DNA of 64,000 nt from Rahnella variigena (GCF_003610915.1 NZ_NSDJ01000001.1:3968001-4032000), one strand, 5' to 3'. Numbered from the stretch's first letter, positions 50,053-59,454 are shown. The notes: generated by a model from the sequence alone, not told the origin. Program-made: numbers and translations.

Positions 50053-50504
50053 ACGCAGCCGCAATCATCAGGGGCCTGTGCCTTTGAATAGTTTCCGCGT
50101 TCTTCACCTGTCGCCAGCGGGTGCTGATCGCGGATCCAAAAATCCAGCCCGCCAATCATTTCCTTCACCCTGAATCCCAGCGTCGCCAGTTTGTACGCGC
50201 CCTGTGTTGAACCGTTGCATCCGATCCCGTCGCAATACGTCACATACACCTGCCTTTTACTGAGTTCGCGGGTGCTTTCTGCCGTCATCAGTTTATGCGG
50301 AAAGCTGACCGCACCCGGTACATGACCGCGCGCATAATGTTCAGCAGAACGGGTATCAATAACCACAATCCCGCTGACTTCATTTTGCAAATCCGCAGCG
50401 ACATCAGCAGCATCGGTATAAAAACTGAGTTTCGACAACAGATAAGCCGCGCTGATTTCCGGCGACGGGGGTGCAAAACCCAAAACATAAGACTCTTGTT
50501 GCAT
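50049..50504 (-). CDS. Rhodanese-like domain protein
   Basis: Single-domain sulfurtransferase-like protein of unknown substrate. The N-terminal half has IVVIDTRSAEHYARGHVPGA, and the active-site loop is YCDGIGCNGS with C91 as the expected catalytic cysteine and C96 as a second one in the loop; the C-terminus ends DDCGCV. The open frame extends to 50663, but the ATG at 50504 has GAGGAAG five bases upstream and gives 151 residues. It is divergent from a MocR-type regulator, which may control it. Confidence 0.82.
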   Translation of the reverse strand: MQQESYVLGFAPPSPEISAAYLLSKLSFYTDAADVAADLQNEVSGIVVIDTRSAEHYARGHVPGAVSFPHKLMTAESTRELSKRQVYVTYCDGIGCNGSTQGAYKLATLGFRVKEMIGGLDFWIRDQHPLATGEERGNYSKAQAPDDCGCV

Positions 50505-50529
50505 AAACGCTTCCTCATAAGGTGATGGG

Positions 50530-50562
50530 ACTAAAAACAGTTCCATCATCGCTGTTTTTGGT
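50530..50562. promoter_or_regulatory. Inverted repeat between rhodanese and MocR genes
   Basis: ACTAAAAACAG (50530–50540) and CTGTTTTTGGT (50552–50562), 10 of 11 positions complementary, spaced by 11 bases. It is a likely operator of the MocR-type protein and sits in the divergent promoter region. Confidence 0.55.
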
Positions 50563-50600
50563 CTTATGATTAATGCCAATTCCTGATCAACAATAAGACC
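50560..50600. promoter_or_regulatory. GGTCTTAT…ATAAGACC inverted pair before the MocR gene
   Basis: Perfect 8-bp arms at 50560–50567 and 50593–50600, ending five bases before the MocR start codon. They overlap the first inverted repeat by three bases. A possible second regulator site or a leader hairpin. Confidence 0.45.
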
Positions 50601-50604
50601 GATT

Positions 50605-52083
50605 ATGCCCGCGTCCCCTCTGCCATCCGCACTGATTACGCTTTTCGAAAACACGGCAGCCACAGCGTCAGGAACCCCCGCGGGTTTACGCGACAGGCTG
50701 TGTGCAGCGTTGCGTCAGGCAATAAATACCGGCGCTTTAGCTGGCGGAGCACGTCTGCCCTCTTCCCGGATGCTGGCGGCCGACCTCAAACTGTCACGCG
50801 TCACCGTGGAAGCCGCTTATGCACAAGTTGAAGCCGAGGGATATTTACAACGTCAGACCGGCAGGGGCACTTTCGTCAGCGCATCGCTGCCGGACACTCG
50901 CGTGTCGCGCAAAAACAAAACCGCCACTTCGGGGCTTTCAAGGCTTTCAGCACGGGGACACAACATGGTGGCTACCGGCGGATGCCGTGATCCGCTGTCA
51001 CCGGTTCCCTTCGCCGCCGGTTCCCCTGATCTGCGTGCTTTTCCGCTGAAGATCTGGAAGCAAATCACCGCCAGACAGTTACGGGCGCAGGGCGAACGGT
51101 TACTGGGGTATGGCGATCCGCAGGGGTATCAGCCTCTGCGTGAGGCGGTCGCCAGCTATCTGCAGCAATCGCGGGGCGTTTTGTGCAGCCCTGAACAAAT
51201 CCTCATTACTACCAGTTCGCAGCAGGCACTCCAGCTGCTGGCCATGTTGCTTGTCGATCCAGGTGATACTGTCTGGCTGGAACAACCCGGATACTTAGGC
51301 GCACGAAACGCCTTTGCCAGCGCAGGAGCCGACATTCGCGCTATTCATGTTGATAGTCAGGGAATGGCGCCGGAACCAGATTTACCCGTACCGCGCCTGA
51401 TCTATCTGACGCCGTCGCATCATTATCCGACGGGTGTAAGTCTGAGTTTGCCACGGCGTCTGCACCTGCTCGATTATGCAAAACGTCACGCCAGCTGGAT
51501 TATAGAAGACGATTACGACAGCGAATTGCATTACGACGCGCGACCACTGCCTGCCATGCAAGGGCTGGATAAACATCAGCAGGTCATTTATCTCGGCACT
51601 TTCTCAAAAGTATTATTCCCGTCTTTGCGGCTGGCCTACGTTGTATTACCGCCGGCCCTCGTTGCGCCAATGGTGACACTGCGCACGGTGAATGACGGCC
51701 ATTCTTCGCAGCTGATGCAGGCCGTTACTGCGGAATTTATGCAGGCCGGACATTTCGCCTCGCACCTGCGTTTCACCCGCCAGCTTTACCACAGCCGCCG
51801 TGATCATCTGCTTGACCAAATCAGGCAGAAAGTTGAATGGCTCCGTCCGCAAATAGCGGCGGGCGGATTACAACTCGCTGCCCGTCTTCCTGCCGGACAG
51901 GAACAGTATTTCAGCGAACTTGCCGCGCGGGCTGGCATTGAAACACCGCGTCTTTCACCGTTATTTTTCGGTAATACCGGCCAGCACCAGGACGGCTGGC
52001 TGCTGGGGTTTTCAGCATTAACGCCTGCTGAAATCACCGCTGCCGTAAACCGTCTGGCCTCGCTAAAAGTGGCCGTTATTTAG
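50605..52083 (+). CDS. MocR/PdxR-family regulator (GntR HTH fused to aminotransferase domain)
   Basis: Transcription factor with an N-terminal GntR winged helix (LPSSRMLAADLKLSRVTVE, residues about 50–70) linked to a fold-type I aminotransferase-like domain that binds PLP. The PLP lysine is in LGTFSKVLFPSLRLAY, and the Asp/Tyr contacts in IIEDDYDSELHYD are present. 492 residues. Targets are unknown; the divergent rhodanese gene with two inverted repeats between them is the obvious candidate. Its stop overlaps convergent ybiR by 8 bp. Confidence 0.88.
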   Translation: MPASPLPSALITLFENTAATASGTPAGLRDRLCAALRQAINTGALAGGARLPSSRMLAADLKLSRVTVEAAYAQVEAEGYLQRQTGRGTFVSASLPDTRVSRKNKTATSGLSRLSARGHNMVATGGCRDPLSPVPFAAGSPDLRAFPLKIWKQITARQLRAQGERLLGYGDPQGYQPLREAVASYLQQSRGVLCSPEQILITTSSQQALQLLAMLLVDPGDTVWLEQPGYLGARNAFASAGADIRAIHVDSQGMAPEPDLPVPRLIYLTPSHHYPTGVSLSLPRRLHLLDYAKRHASWIIEDDYDSELHYDARPLPAMQGLDKHQQVIYLGTFSKVLFPSLRLAYVVLPPALVAPMVTLRTVNDGHSSQLMQAVTAEFMQAGHFASHLRFTRQLYHSRRDHLLDQIRQKVEWLRPQIAAGGLQLAARLPAGQEQYFSELAARAGIETPRLSPLFFGNTGQHQDGWLLGFSALTPAEITAAVNRLASLKVAVI

Positions 52084-53203
52084 CGAAAAGCGCCAGCAAA
52101 AACCAACCCGCAACACCGCTGAATAGCAGGAACGGGAAGGAATAATAGTGAAATCTGAGCCAGATCTTTTTGTCATTCGCCATGCGCAGCGCGATGAGAT
52201 TTGCCAGCGACCCGATCGCCAGCCCGAACCCCCCCGCATTCACGGCGTAGGCCAGCAATGCGCCGGAAGGCAGATAGTTGATCATCAAAATCGTCGCCGG
52301 TACGTTGCTGATCACCTGAGAAAGTCCGATGCTGAGCAGATAATGCGCGTAATCCGGCAGGCCGTGGATCTGCGCAAATGCTGGCTGTAGAACCGGTAAG
52401 CCTACAATCAGGCGCACATCGATAAACATCACGATGAAAACCAAAATCAGCGGCCAGTCAATGCGCAGCAGAACCCCGCGTGCCAGCAGCAGGAAACATA
52501 CAACCACCGCCAGCAAGCCATACAGCGCCAGCCCCAGATCCACACAGGCGATAAACACTACGTACAACGCCACGCAGCAAACCAGTAATCGTTTCTGGAA
52601 CGGGTAGCCCTGATTGCTCTCCAGCTTTTTCAGGCTGTGTGAAGGAAAACAGAACCAGGTGACCGCCAGCAGCGCGACCAGCGTGATCAACGCCAGCGGT
52701 GCCATCTGCCCGATGAAATGCAAAAACGATAAACCGGACTTATTCCATAACAGGATGTTTTGCGGATTGCCTATCGGTGTGAGCAGCGAACCGGCATTCA
52801 CCGCCAGTGCTTCAAATATGATCAACCGCGTCACCGGCAACGACGTCATTTTTTTCAGTGTGATCGTCAGCGGAATAACGATAAACAACGCCACATCGTT
52901 GGTCATAAACGTGGAAAGCACCGCCGCCGCCATCACCAGAAACAGCGCCAACCTGCGTTCATTATCAATGGCGTTGATCATCTTGCGGCCAACAAAATCA
53001 AAATAGCCGCTGACCTCAACGCCTTTGGTCAGCATCAGTAATCCCAGCAATGTGACGATGGTGTCCCAGTCAACAAACTGCGGGAACTGAAATATTTTTG
53101 CAGGCTGAAACAGGGTCAGTGCGATACCCAGCACAATCAGCAGATGCAAAAATCTGTCCCGTAAAAAAGGTTTCAATACAGTGCCAAACGCCGCTATCAA
53201 CAT
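52076..53203 (-). CDS. ybiR: Anion transporter, YbiR family (ArsB/NhaD superfamily)
   Basis: Predicted inner-membrane ion transporter; substrate unknown. It is similar throughout to E. coli YbiR, with LTKGVEVSGYFDFVGRKM, FMTNDVALFIVIPLTI and AVNAGSLLTPIGNPQNILLW conserved, and ends with GFGLAIGSLANLIALRMAN. The ATG at 53203 (MLIAAFGTVLKPFLRD) gives 375 residues, about the E. coli size (372); the longer open frame upstream runs through a terminator and is not used. In E. coli ybiR lies elsewhere, next to mntR. Confidence 0.9.
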   Translation of the reverse strand: MLIAAFGTVLKPFLRDRFLHLLIVLGIALTLFQPAKIFQFPQFVDWDTIVTLLGLLMLTKGVEVSGYFDFVGRKMINAIDNERRLALFLVMAAAVLSTFMTNDVALFIVIPLTITLKKMTSLPVTRLIIFEALAVNAGSLLTPIGNPQNILLWNKSGLSFLHFIGQMAPLALITLVALLAVTWFCFPSHSLKKLESNQGYPFQKRLLVCCVALYVVFIACVDLGLALYGLLAVVVCFLLLARGVLLRIDWPLILVFIVMFIDVRLIVGLPVLQPAFAQIHGLPDYAHYLLSIGLSQVISNVPATILMINYLPSGALLAYAVNAGGFGLAIGSLANLIALRMANDKKIWLRFHYYSFPFLLFSGVAGWFLLALFAK

Positions 53204-53292
53204 GGTTATTCTTCGCTGAACAAGATGCGCTGACGTTACCCGAAGAATCCAACCTCTGCCACTGCAAAAATGATTTCTCCGCGACATCGCGC

Positions 53293-53321
53293 AAAAAAAA
53301 CGAGGCTCATACAGAGCCCCG
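53293..53321 (-). terminator. Rho-independent terminator of the PepSY gene
   Basis: On the minus strand CGGGGCTC-TGTA-TGAGCCTCG then eight T, between the PepSY gene and ybiR. Confidence 0.85.
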
Positions 53322-53378
53322 TCATGATGTTGCGGCACGTCCCGCAAATTGTTTATGTCACGTCACGTCCGCGCAGGT

Positions 53379-54854
53379 TTAACCGACAGCAGACTGGACT
53401 TTCACTGCACGCCTGTTTCTCTGCCAGCGGAAAACATCTATCAGCAGAAAAATCACCAGACTCGCCCCCATCACCGGCAGGGAAATCGCCAGCCCGAGAG
53501 TGATGACAAAAATCGGGCATTGCAGACTGAACGGCACGGTTCTCCAGGTTTGTAACAGCGTAACAGCCGGATTACTGGCGTCATTACTGACCGTTCTGCG
53601 CAGCCACCACAGACGATATCCCCAGGCAATCATCACGCAAAGCCCGATTCCAAAAATCACCAGAATGGCCTGATTCCAGATACCGAAGAGAATCCCCATA
53701 TGCGCATCCACACCCCAGCGGGTCAGTTTGGCGAGCAGAGGAAAATCAGCAAAACGGGTGTGATCGACAATCTGCATCGAACGGGGGTCGACTGAAACCG
53801 CATCAACCTGCGTCGGCCAGCTGCGGTCCACTTCCGTCACCGTCCAGGCTTTACCGGCTGAATAAGCCGGGCGAATTTCGATTTTATGCGCCTCAATCCC
53901 CGAATCACGCGCCGCCTGAACAACGGCATCAAAAGCCGGAGAAGAAACTGTTACAGCCTGCGGCACAGCAGGCATTGCGTGTTCTGACATGTTCATTCCC
54001 GGCATATCAGGCATGTCTGCCATTTGCGCATGATGCTCCGCATGTTCATCGGCCGGTACAGCCTCTGCCAGCGGATCCAGACTGGTTTTCACGGCAGGCG
54101 TCATCCAGCCCATATAAGCGCGCAGTACGCCAATATTGTCTCCAGCCCATTGTGACCACGTCAGACCGGTAGCGGAGAAGAACAGCAAGCCCGCCAGTAA
54201 TATCAGGCCGAGCGAGCTGTGCCAGCGGCGGCTGTGCTGCTGTTTCTCGATTTTCTCACTCAGCTTGCGCGGCGTACGGGATTTGCGGCTGGTCAGCCAG
54301 AGGACGACTCCGCCAAGCGCGGCAACCCATAGCCATGAAGCGGCGAGTTCGCTGTAAATGCGCCCTGCATCGCCCAGCAACAGGCCACGATGTAAATCAT
54401 CCAGCCAGGTACGGAAAGGCAAAATACCGCTGGTGCCGTACACCGTCATGTCGCCTTTCACCGCCAGCGTGATGGGATCGATAAAAATCGCACGGCTTTT
54501 GGATGCCCCGAGTTGCGGATCAGAAAACATCACCCGCGTCGTTTCCCCCTCGAACGGTGCCGGTCTGACCGCATAAATCTTTTTATCCTGACCGGTTACG
54601 TTTAGCGCCGCATCAATCTGTCGCGAAAGGGGCTGTGGTTCGCCCTGTGAGGACGTAAAGAGCGCATCAGAGTAGAGATAATTTTCGAACTGAGGGGTCA
54701 GCACATATAACGTGCCGGTCAGTGCCGCGATAAAAATGAACGGGCCCACGAACAGGCCAATGTAAAAATGCACACGGCGCAGCAACGCCATAAAGGCCGC
54801 TTGCGCAGGCATTTTTTTACCCGCGCCGGAAGGCAGGTTTGCAGGTTGATTCAT
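53379..54854 (-). CDS. PepSY-associated membrane protein with Met/His-rich loop
   Basis: Inner-membrane protein of the PepSY-TM family (PiuB-like), often linked to metal uptake or reduction. Hydrophobic helices lie at about residues 25–55, 185–205, 230–250 and 375–400, with more at the C-terminus. Between them, a periplasmic segment near residues 275–300 reads EHAEHHAQMADMPDMPGMNM, rich in His and Met, as in copper-binding proteins. The ATG at 54854 (MNQPANLPSGAG) is preferred to the longer frame: 491 residues. It probably follows the DUF2946 gene in one transcript. Confidence 0.8.
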   Translation of the reverse strand: MNQPANLPSGAGKKMPAQAAFMALLRRVHFYIGLFVGPFIFIAALTGTLYVLTPQFENYLYSDALFTSSQGEPQPLSRQIDAALNVTGQDKKIYAVRPAPFEGETTRVMFSDPQLGASKSRAIFIDPITLAVKGDMTVYGTSGILPFRTWLDDLHRGLLLGDAGRIYSELAASWLWVAALGGVVLWLTSRKSRTPRKLSEKIEKQQHSRRWHSSLGLILLAGLLFFSATGLTWSQWAGDNIGVLRAYMGWMTPAVKTSLDPLAEAVPADEHAEHHAQMADMPDMPGMNMSEHAMPAVPQAVTVSSPAFDAVVQAARDSGIEAHKIEIRPAYSAGKAWTVTEVDRSWPTQVDAVSVDPRSMQIVDHTRFADFPLLAKLTRWGVDAHMGILFGIWNQAILVIFGIGLCVMIAWGYRLWWLRRTVSNDASNPAVTLLQTWRTVPFSLQCPIFVITLGLAISLPVMGASLVIFLLIDVFRWQRNRRAVKVQSAVG

Positions 54855-54939
54855 AAATCTGATTTCCTGAATTTCAAATAGCACGCCGTCAACAGCGATA
54901 AAAATCGCGGTTGACTTGAAAGAAATTATTCAGAGGCTG

Positions 54940-55425
54940 TTACAGAAAAACAGGTGGTGCGCGGGGTTGGGAATCCGTGAAGAACAGTGAAGGGATCAGA
55001 CGTTGTATGACAGCGCGCGGTGGGGCACGGCTGGAGAAATCCAGCGACCACAGCATCGGCATGGCCTGTAAATCGAGCATCGGTAAATGCACCAGCAGCA
55101 CGCAATAACCGCACGCGGCATCGCTCATGTCACCGGAAAGCATCGCTTTCACCGCATCCTGCGGCGCTGATTTACAGGTTTGCTTCTGACAATGTTCCAT
55201 AGATGAGACGTGATGGTCTGACAACGCCATGTCAGCCATCTCTGCGTCCGGCATATCCATGTCCATATCGGACATCATCATGCCGGGCATCATCATATGC
55301 TGCGCACCCTCAGCCACCAGTGATTTGGAAATCACCGGCGCAATAAACAACATCAGGATCGCCACAATTCCGAGCCAGGCCGGAACATGCAGATGTCGAT
55401 GATGGAGGTGTCTGAGTGAGAGCAT
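54940..55425 (-). CDS. Met-rich DUF2946 family protein, putative metal handling
   Basis: Small exported or membrane protein. An N-terminal hydrophobic helix (WLGIVAILMLFIAPVISKSL) follows a His-rich start (LRHLHHRHLHVP). A cluster MMMPGMMMSDMDMDMPDAEM is next, then HCQKQTCKSAP and a CGYCVLLVHLPML motif typical of DUF2946. 161 residues. No good ribosome site was seen before the ATG, so the start is uncertain. Immediately upstream of the PepSY gene (85 bp), hinting at a copper-related operon. Confidence 0.75.
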   Translation of the reverse strand: MLSLRHLHHRHLHVPAWLGIVAILMLFIAPVISKSLVAEGAQHMMMPGMMMSDMDMDMPDAEMADMALSDHHVSSMEHCQKQTCKSAPQDAVKAMLSGDMSDAACGYCVLLVHLPMLDLQAMPMLWSLDFSSRAPPRAVIQRLIPSLFFTDSQPRAPPVFL

Positions 55426-55497
55426 TATGTCAACAAGGTGAAAATAAGAAGCGGCGAAATTGTACCTGAATTGTTGAGAAACATATCCAAAATCATT

Positions 55498-55604
55498 CGA
55501 GTTGCATCAAGGCGGCGAGAGAATGAATCCTCAGGAGCTTACAAAAGTAAATGACTGAGGTGAATGAACGAAGCCAACGCAGAGGCGGTTCGAAGGATGA
55601 CAGA
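55498..55604. repeat. Dispersed palindromic intergenic repeat, copy B
   Basis: Begins TCGAGTTGCATCAAGGCGGC; the central hairpin is CCTCAGGAGCTTAC with GTAAATGACTGAGG, and it ends GCGGTTCGAAGGATGACAG. It aligns with copy A (39433–39540) over its length; the outer stem bases differ in both arms together. It lies between the DUF2946 gene and the fabB terminator. Confidence 0.75.
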
Positions 55605-55608
55605 TGTA

Positions 55609-55637
55609 AAAAAGCCCGCTCGGAAGCAGGCTTTTAT
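55609..55637 (-). terminator. Rho-independent terminator of fabB
   Basis: On the minus strand AAAAGCCTGC-N6-GCGGGCTTTT and a T-run, 20 bases after the fabB stop. Confidence 0.88.
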
Positions 55638-55657
55638 TCAGACATGAACGACGGGAA

Positions 55658-56878
55658 TTATTTGTCGTTTTTCAGCTTACGCATGACCAGCGTGGCGTTG
55701 GTGCCGCCGAAGCCGAAGCTGTTAGACATCACTGTCGTCAGCTCGCGCTGAGTCGGTTTAGTGATGATGTCCATGCCTTCTGCCTGCTCATCGAGATTAT
55801 CGATGTTGATGCTTGGCGCGATGAAGCCGTGTTCAGCCATCAGCAAGGTGTAAATGGCTTCCTGAACGCCAGCGGCACCCAGAGAGTGACCGGTCATGGC
55901 TTTGGTAGAAGACAGCGCCGGGGTTTTATCGCCGAACACTTCACGGATAGCACCCAGTTCTTTCACGTCGCCGACCGGAGTGGAAGTTCCGTGCACGTTA
56001 ACGTAATCGATTGGGGTATCCACGCCGTTCATTGCCATTTTCATGCAACGCACTGCGCCTTCGCCAGATGGAGCCACCATGTCTGCGCCGTCAGACGTTG
56101 CGCCGTAGCCAACGATTTCTGCGTAGATGTGTGCGCCACGTGCCAGAGCATGTTCCAGCTCTTCGACAACAACCATACCGCCGCCGCCTGCGATAACGAA
56201 ACCGTCACGCGCTTTGTCGTAGGTACGGGAAGCTTTGTCTGGTGTTTCGTTGTAGCTGGTGGACAGTGCGCCCATCGCGTCGAATTCACACGCCATTTCC
56301 CAGCACAGTTCTTCACCGCCGCCTGCAAACACAACGTCCTGTTTGCCCAGCTGAATCATTTCTACCGCGTTACCGATGCAGTGTGCAGAGGTGGCGCAGG
56401 CAGAACTGATGGAATAGTTCACACCGCGAATTTTGAACGGCGTCGCGAGGCAGGCAGAAACGCCGGAGGCCATCGCTTTGGTCACCATGTAGGGACCCAC
56501 GCCGCGCAGGCCTTTGGCACGCATACCGTCGGAACCCGCAACCTGGTTGCGTGGTGAACCGCCGCCGGAACCTGCAATCAGGCCGGTACGTTCGTTGGAG
56601 ACCATTTCAGAGGTCAGACCGGAGTCTTCAATCGCCTGTTGCATGGACAGGTAAGCGTAGATCGAGGCATCACTCATGAAACGCACAATCTTACGATCGA
56701 TAAGGCCTGCGGTGTCTAATTTGACATCACCCCAGACGTGACTACGCATCCCGGCATCTTTCAGCTCTTGCGAGAAGGTGATCCCAGAGCGACCTTCCTG
56801 CAGAGATGCAAGAACTTCCTGCTTGTTGTTACCGATGCTCGAGATGATACCCAGGCCAGTAATCACTGCACGTTTCAT
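55658..56878 (-). CDS. fabB: 3-oxoacyl-[ACP] synthase I (KAS I)
   Basis: Condensing enzyme of fatty-acid elongation, essential for unsaturated fatty acids. The catalytic triad is visible: Cys in [16 protein letters not shown], His in [12 protein letters not shown], His in [14 protein letters not shown]. 406 residues as in E. coli. The divergent upstream region holds adjacent FabR and FadR sites. Confidence 0.97.
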   Translation of the reverse strand: MKRAVITGLGIISSIGNNKQEVLASLQEGRSGITFSQELKDAGMRSHVWGDVKLDTAGLIDRKIVRFMSDASIYAYLSMQQAIEDSGLTSEMVSNERTGLIAGSGGGSPRNQVAGSDGMRAKGLRGVGPYMVTKAMASGVSACLATPFKIRGVNYSISSACATSAHCIGNAVEMIQLGKQDVVFAGGGEELCWEMACEFDAMGALSTSYNETPDKASRTYDKARDGFVIAGGGGMVVVEELEHALARGAHIYAEIVGYGATSDGADMVAPSGEGAVRCMKMAMNGVDTPIDYVNVHGTSTPVGDVKELGAIREVFGDKTPALSSTKAMTGHSLGAAGVQEAIYTLLMAEHGFIAPSINIDNLDEQAEGMDIITKPTQRELTTVMSNSFGFGGTNATLVMRKLKNDK

Positions 56879-56927
56879 TTAATACCTCTTGTACTATTCA
56901 CCATTTGGGATTTCGTCACGCACTCTA

Positions 56928-56943
56928 GCGTACAGTTGTACGC
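56928..56943. promoter_or_regulatory. FabR operator of fabB
   Basis: GCGTACA-GT-TGTACGC, a perfect 16-base inverted repeat matching the known AGCGTACA…TGT-type FabR site. About 50–65 bp upstream of fabB. FabR repression of fabB is established in E. coli. Confidence 0.85.
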
Positions 56944-56945
56944 CG

Positions 56946-56962
56946 AACAAGTCCGATCAGCA
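56946..56962 (-). promoter_or_regulatory. FadR site of fabB
   Basis: On the minus strand TGCTGATCGGACTTGTT fits the FadR consensus (ARCTGGTCYGAYNTGTT) in about 14 of 17 positions. Three bases from the FabR site, on its upstream side, the order known for E. coli fabB, where FadR activates. Confidence 0.8.
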
Positions 56963-57047
56963 ATTCCTTGTGTAAATCGTGGTAAATTTGCGCAGGGTCA
57001 AACGCAGCGTTAAACTCCGGCATCGCCTTGAACTGAGAGAGTTTCAC

Positions 57048-59078
57048 GTGAGCCATAACCCGATCACGCCCGCCGAATTAAGCTGGAACGAACAGGGTAC
57101 ACCTGTTTCCCGACATTTTGATGACGTCTATTTTTCCAACCAGAACGGCCTGCTGGAAACCCGTCATGTTTTTCTCAACGGCAACCATTTTCCGGCGCGT
57201 TTTGCCGCGCACCCTCGCCCGCTGTGTATCATCGCGGAGACCGGTTTTGGCACCGGTCTGAACTTTCTGTCGCTGTGGCAGGCCTTCGATGCGTTTCACG
57301 CCGAAAACCCTGACGCCACGCTGCAACGTCTGCATTTCATCAGTTACGAAAAATTCCCGCTGTCTGCCCGTGATCTCGCGACAGCGCACACGCAGTGGCC
57401 CGAAATCGCTGCGTATTCCGCACAGCTTTGCGAACAATGGCCGATGGCCTTCTCCGGCTGCCATCGCCTGCTGCTGGCGGGCGGACGAGTCACGCTCGAT
57501 CTGTGGTTCGGCGATGTGACTACCCTGCTGCCCGCATGTGACACCAGTATGAATCAGCAGGTCGATGCCTGGTTTCTTGACGGCTTCGCGCCTTCCAAAA
57601 ACCCCGACATGTGGACCGAAGACTTATTCCGTTCGATGGCGATAATGACCCGTCCGCAAGGCACCTTCGCGACATTTACCGTGGCCGGTTTCGTGCGCCG
57701 CGGATTGCAGGACGCAGGTTTTGACATCAGCAAGGTGCCGGGATTCGGCGAAAAGCGGCATATGTTAGCCGGTGTGCTGCCGGCAAAAATTGATGTACCG
57801 CATCCCGCGCCGTGGTATGTGCGTCCCGCAGCAAAAAATGCCACAGAATTCGCGGTGTCAGGCGGCGGTGTTGCCAGCGCCGTGTTATCGCTGGCGCTGC
57901 TTCGGCGTGGATACGCGGTCACGCTGTATTGCGCCGATGAAAAACCAGCACTCGGCGCTTCCGGCAACCGTCAGGGCGCGGTTTATCCACTGCTCAATGG
58001 TCGTGGTGATACGCTGGAAAACTTCTTTGCTCACGCTTTCACCTTCGCCCGCCGTCAGTATGCGCAGCTTGAAAAACGGGATGTGCCTTTCGATCACGGC
58101 TGGAGCGGCGTGACGCAACTCGGTTATGACGAAAAAAGTCAGGGCAAAATCGACGGGATCCTCAAAGGCGGCTGGCCGGAAGAACTGGCAAAAGGACTGA
58201 GCGAAGAAGACGTTGAAGCGTTGTGCGGATTACCGTGCGGCAGCGGCGGCATCACCTATCCGCTCGGCGCCTGGCTGTGCCCGGCCGAACTGACCGCCTC
58301 ACTGATTTCGCTTGCCGAAACGCAAGGCTTAACCGTGCATTATGGTCAGCGTGTGACCGCATTAGAATCTGACGGCGATTCAAAGTGGACGCTGACCTTT
58401 GCCAGCGGGCACACAACCTGTCATCAGGCTGTCGTCCTGGCGAACGGCGCGGATATTACGGATTTCAGCCAGACGGAAAAACTGCCGGTTTACGCGGTCA
58501 GCGGTCAGGTTTCGCATATTCCAACCACACCGGCGCTGAGCAAACTGAAGCAGGTGCTGTGTTACGACGGCTATATGACGCCGGTCAGCCCGCAAAATCA
58601 GCATCATTGCATCGGTGCAAGCTATCACCGCGCAGACAAATGCACGGATTACCGCGACGACGATCAGCAGGAAAACCGCCAGCGTCTGATCAGCTGTCTG
58701 CCGGAACAGCAATGGCCGCATGACGTGGATGTCAGTGAAGGTGAAGCGCGTAACGGTGTGCGTTGTGCGACGCGGGATCACCTGCCGATGATCGGCTCCG
58801 TATCGGATTACGATGCGTTACTGGAAAGTTATAAAAAGCTGGATCTGGATGTTAAGCGCCATCGCCCCATTGCAGAAGCGCCGGTCTATGAAAACTTGTT
58901 CCTGTTTGGTGCGCTGGGCTCGCGCGGGCTAAGTTCCGCGCCGCTGGGTGCAGAAATACTGGCCGCGCAGATTGCCGGTGAACCGATACCTATGGACAGC
59001 GAAACGCTGGCAGCATTGAACCCGAACCGCATGTGGGTCAGAAAGCTGCTGAAAGGCCGCCCGGTCGAATCGCATTAA
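57048..59078 (+). CDS. mnmC: Bifunctional tRNA wobble uridine modification protein MnmC
   Basis: Last steps of mnm5s2U34 synthesis in tRNA. The N-terminal methyltransferase domain has the SAM motif [18 protein letters not shown] and [15 protein letters not shown]. The C-terminal FAD domain begins with a Rossmann-like [19 protein letters not shown] at about residue 270 and has [14 protein letters not shown]. No ATG lies near the conserved N-terminus; the GTG at 57048 ([17 protein letters not shown]) with AGAGAG upstream gives 676 residues against 668 in E. coli. Divergent from fabB. Confidence 0.93.
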   Translation: MSHNPITPAELSWNEQGTPVSRHFDDVYFSNQNGLLETRHVFLNGNHFPARFAAHPRPLCIIAETGFGTGLNFLSLWQAFDAFHAENPDATLQRLHFISYEKFPLSARDLATAHTQWPEIAAYSAQLCEQWPMAFSGCHRLLLAGGRVTLDLWFGDVTTLLPACDTSMNQQVDAWFLDGFAPSKNPDMWTEDLFRSMAIMTRPQGTFATFTVAGFVRRGLQDAGFDISKVPGFGEKRHMLAGVLPAKIDVPHPAPWYVRPAAKNATEFAVSGGGVASAVLSLALLRRGYAVTLYCADEKPALGASGNRQGAVYPLLNGRGDTLENFFAHAFTFARRQYAQLEKRDVPFDHGWSGVTQLGYDEKSQGKIDGILKGGWPEELAKGLSEEDVEALCGLPCGSGGITYPLGAWLCPAELTASLISLAETQGLTVHYGQRVTALESDGDSKWTLTFASGHTTCHQAVVLANGADITDFSQTEKLPVYAVSGQVSHIPTTPALSKLKQVLCYDGYMTPVSPQNQHHCIGASYHRADKCTDYRDDDQQENRQRLISCLPEQQWPHDVDVSEGEARNGVRCATRDHLPMIGSVSDYDALLESYKKLDLDVKRHRPIAEAPVYENLFLFGALGSRGLSSAPLGAEILAAQIAGEPIPMDSETLAALNPNRMWVRKLLKGRPVESH

Positions 59079-59100
59079 TCCGCCCCTTCTCAGACAATAA

Positions 59101-59138
59101 AAAAGCGCAGCCGGTTAATCCGTCGCTGCGCTTTTTTT
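59101..59138. terminator. Bidirectional terminator between mnmC and yfcL
   Basis: AAAAGCGCAGC with GCTGCGCTTTT (11-base stem) and eight T on the plus side; A-run on the other side. It serves convergent mnmC and yfcL. Confidence 0.9.
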
Positions 59139-59151
59139 TAATGAAGAGAGA

Positions 59152-59430
59152 TTACTGAGGGAGAGATGCCTGATACAGATTTTCCCACATCCCCTGCACC
59201 AGAAGCTGATCGCGCGGCGAAAGTTCGCCGGCTCTGATGGCTTTGTCCAGACCATCCTGAACACGGATTTTCAACGCTTCAGCGGTGTGTTCACCGTTCT
59301 CTTCCGCTTCTGCCACGGCGACAGTCAGGTGGCCTCGCAGATAGCCACTGGCAAATAACTCATCGTCGCTGGCGCTTTCGACCATATCGTCGATCAGCGT
59401 TAAAATCCGCGTTTCAAATTCTGCGATCAT
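59152..59430 (-). CDS. yfcL: YfcL family protein
   Basis: Small acidic protein of unknown function conserved beside epmC in enterobacteria. 92 residues; [20 protein letters not shown] and [20 protein letters not shown] are the conserved ends. No catalytic motif is visible. It follows epmC by 24 bp and is probably co-transcribed. Confidence 0.9.
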   Translation of the reverse strand: MIAEFETRILTLIDDMVESASDDELFASGYLRGHLTVAVAEAEENGEHTAEALKIRVQDGLDKAIRAGELSPRDQLLVQGMWENLYQASLPQ

Positions 59431-59454
59431 TACTCTTCCTCTCGTGTTCAGTTC

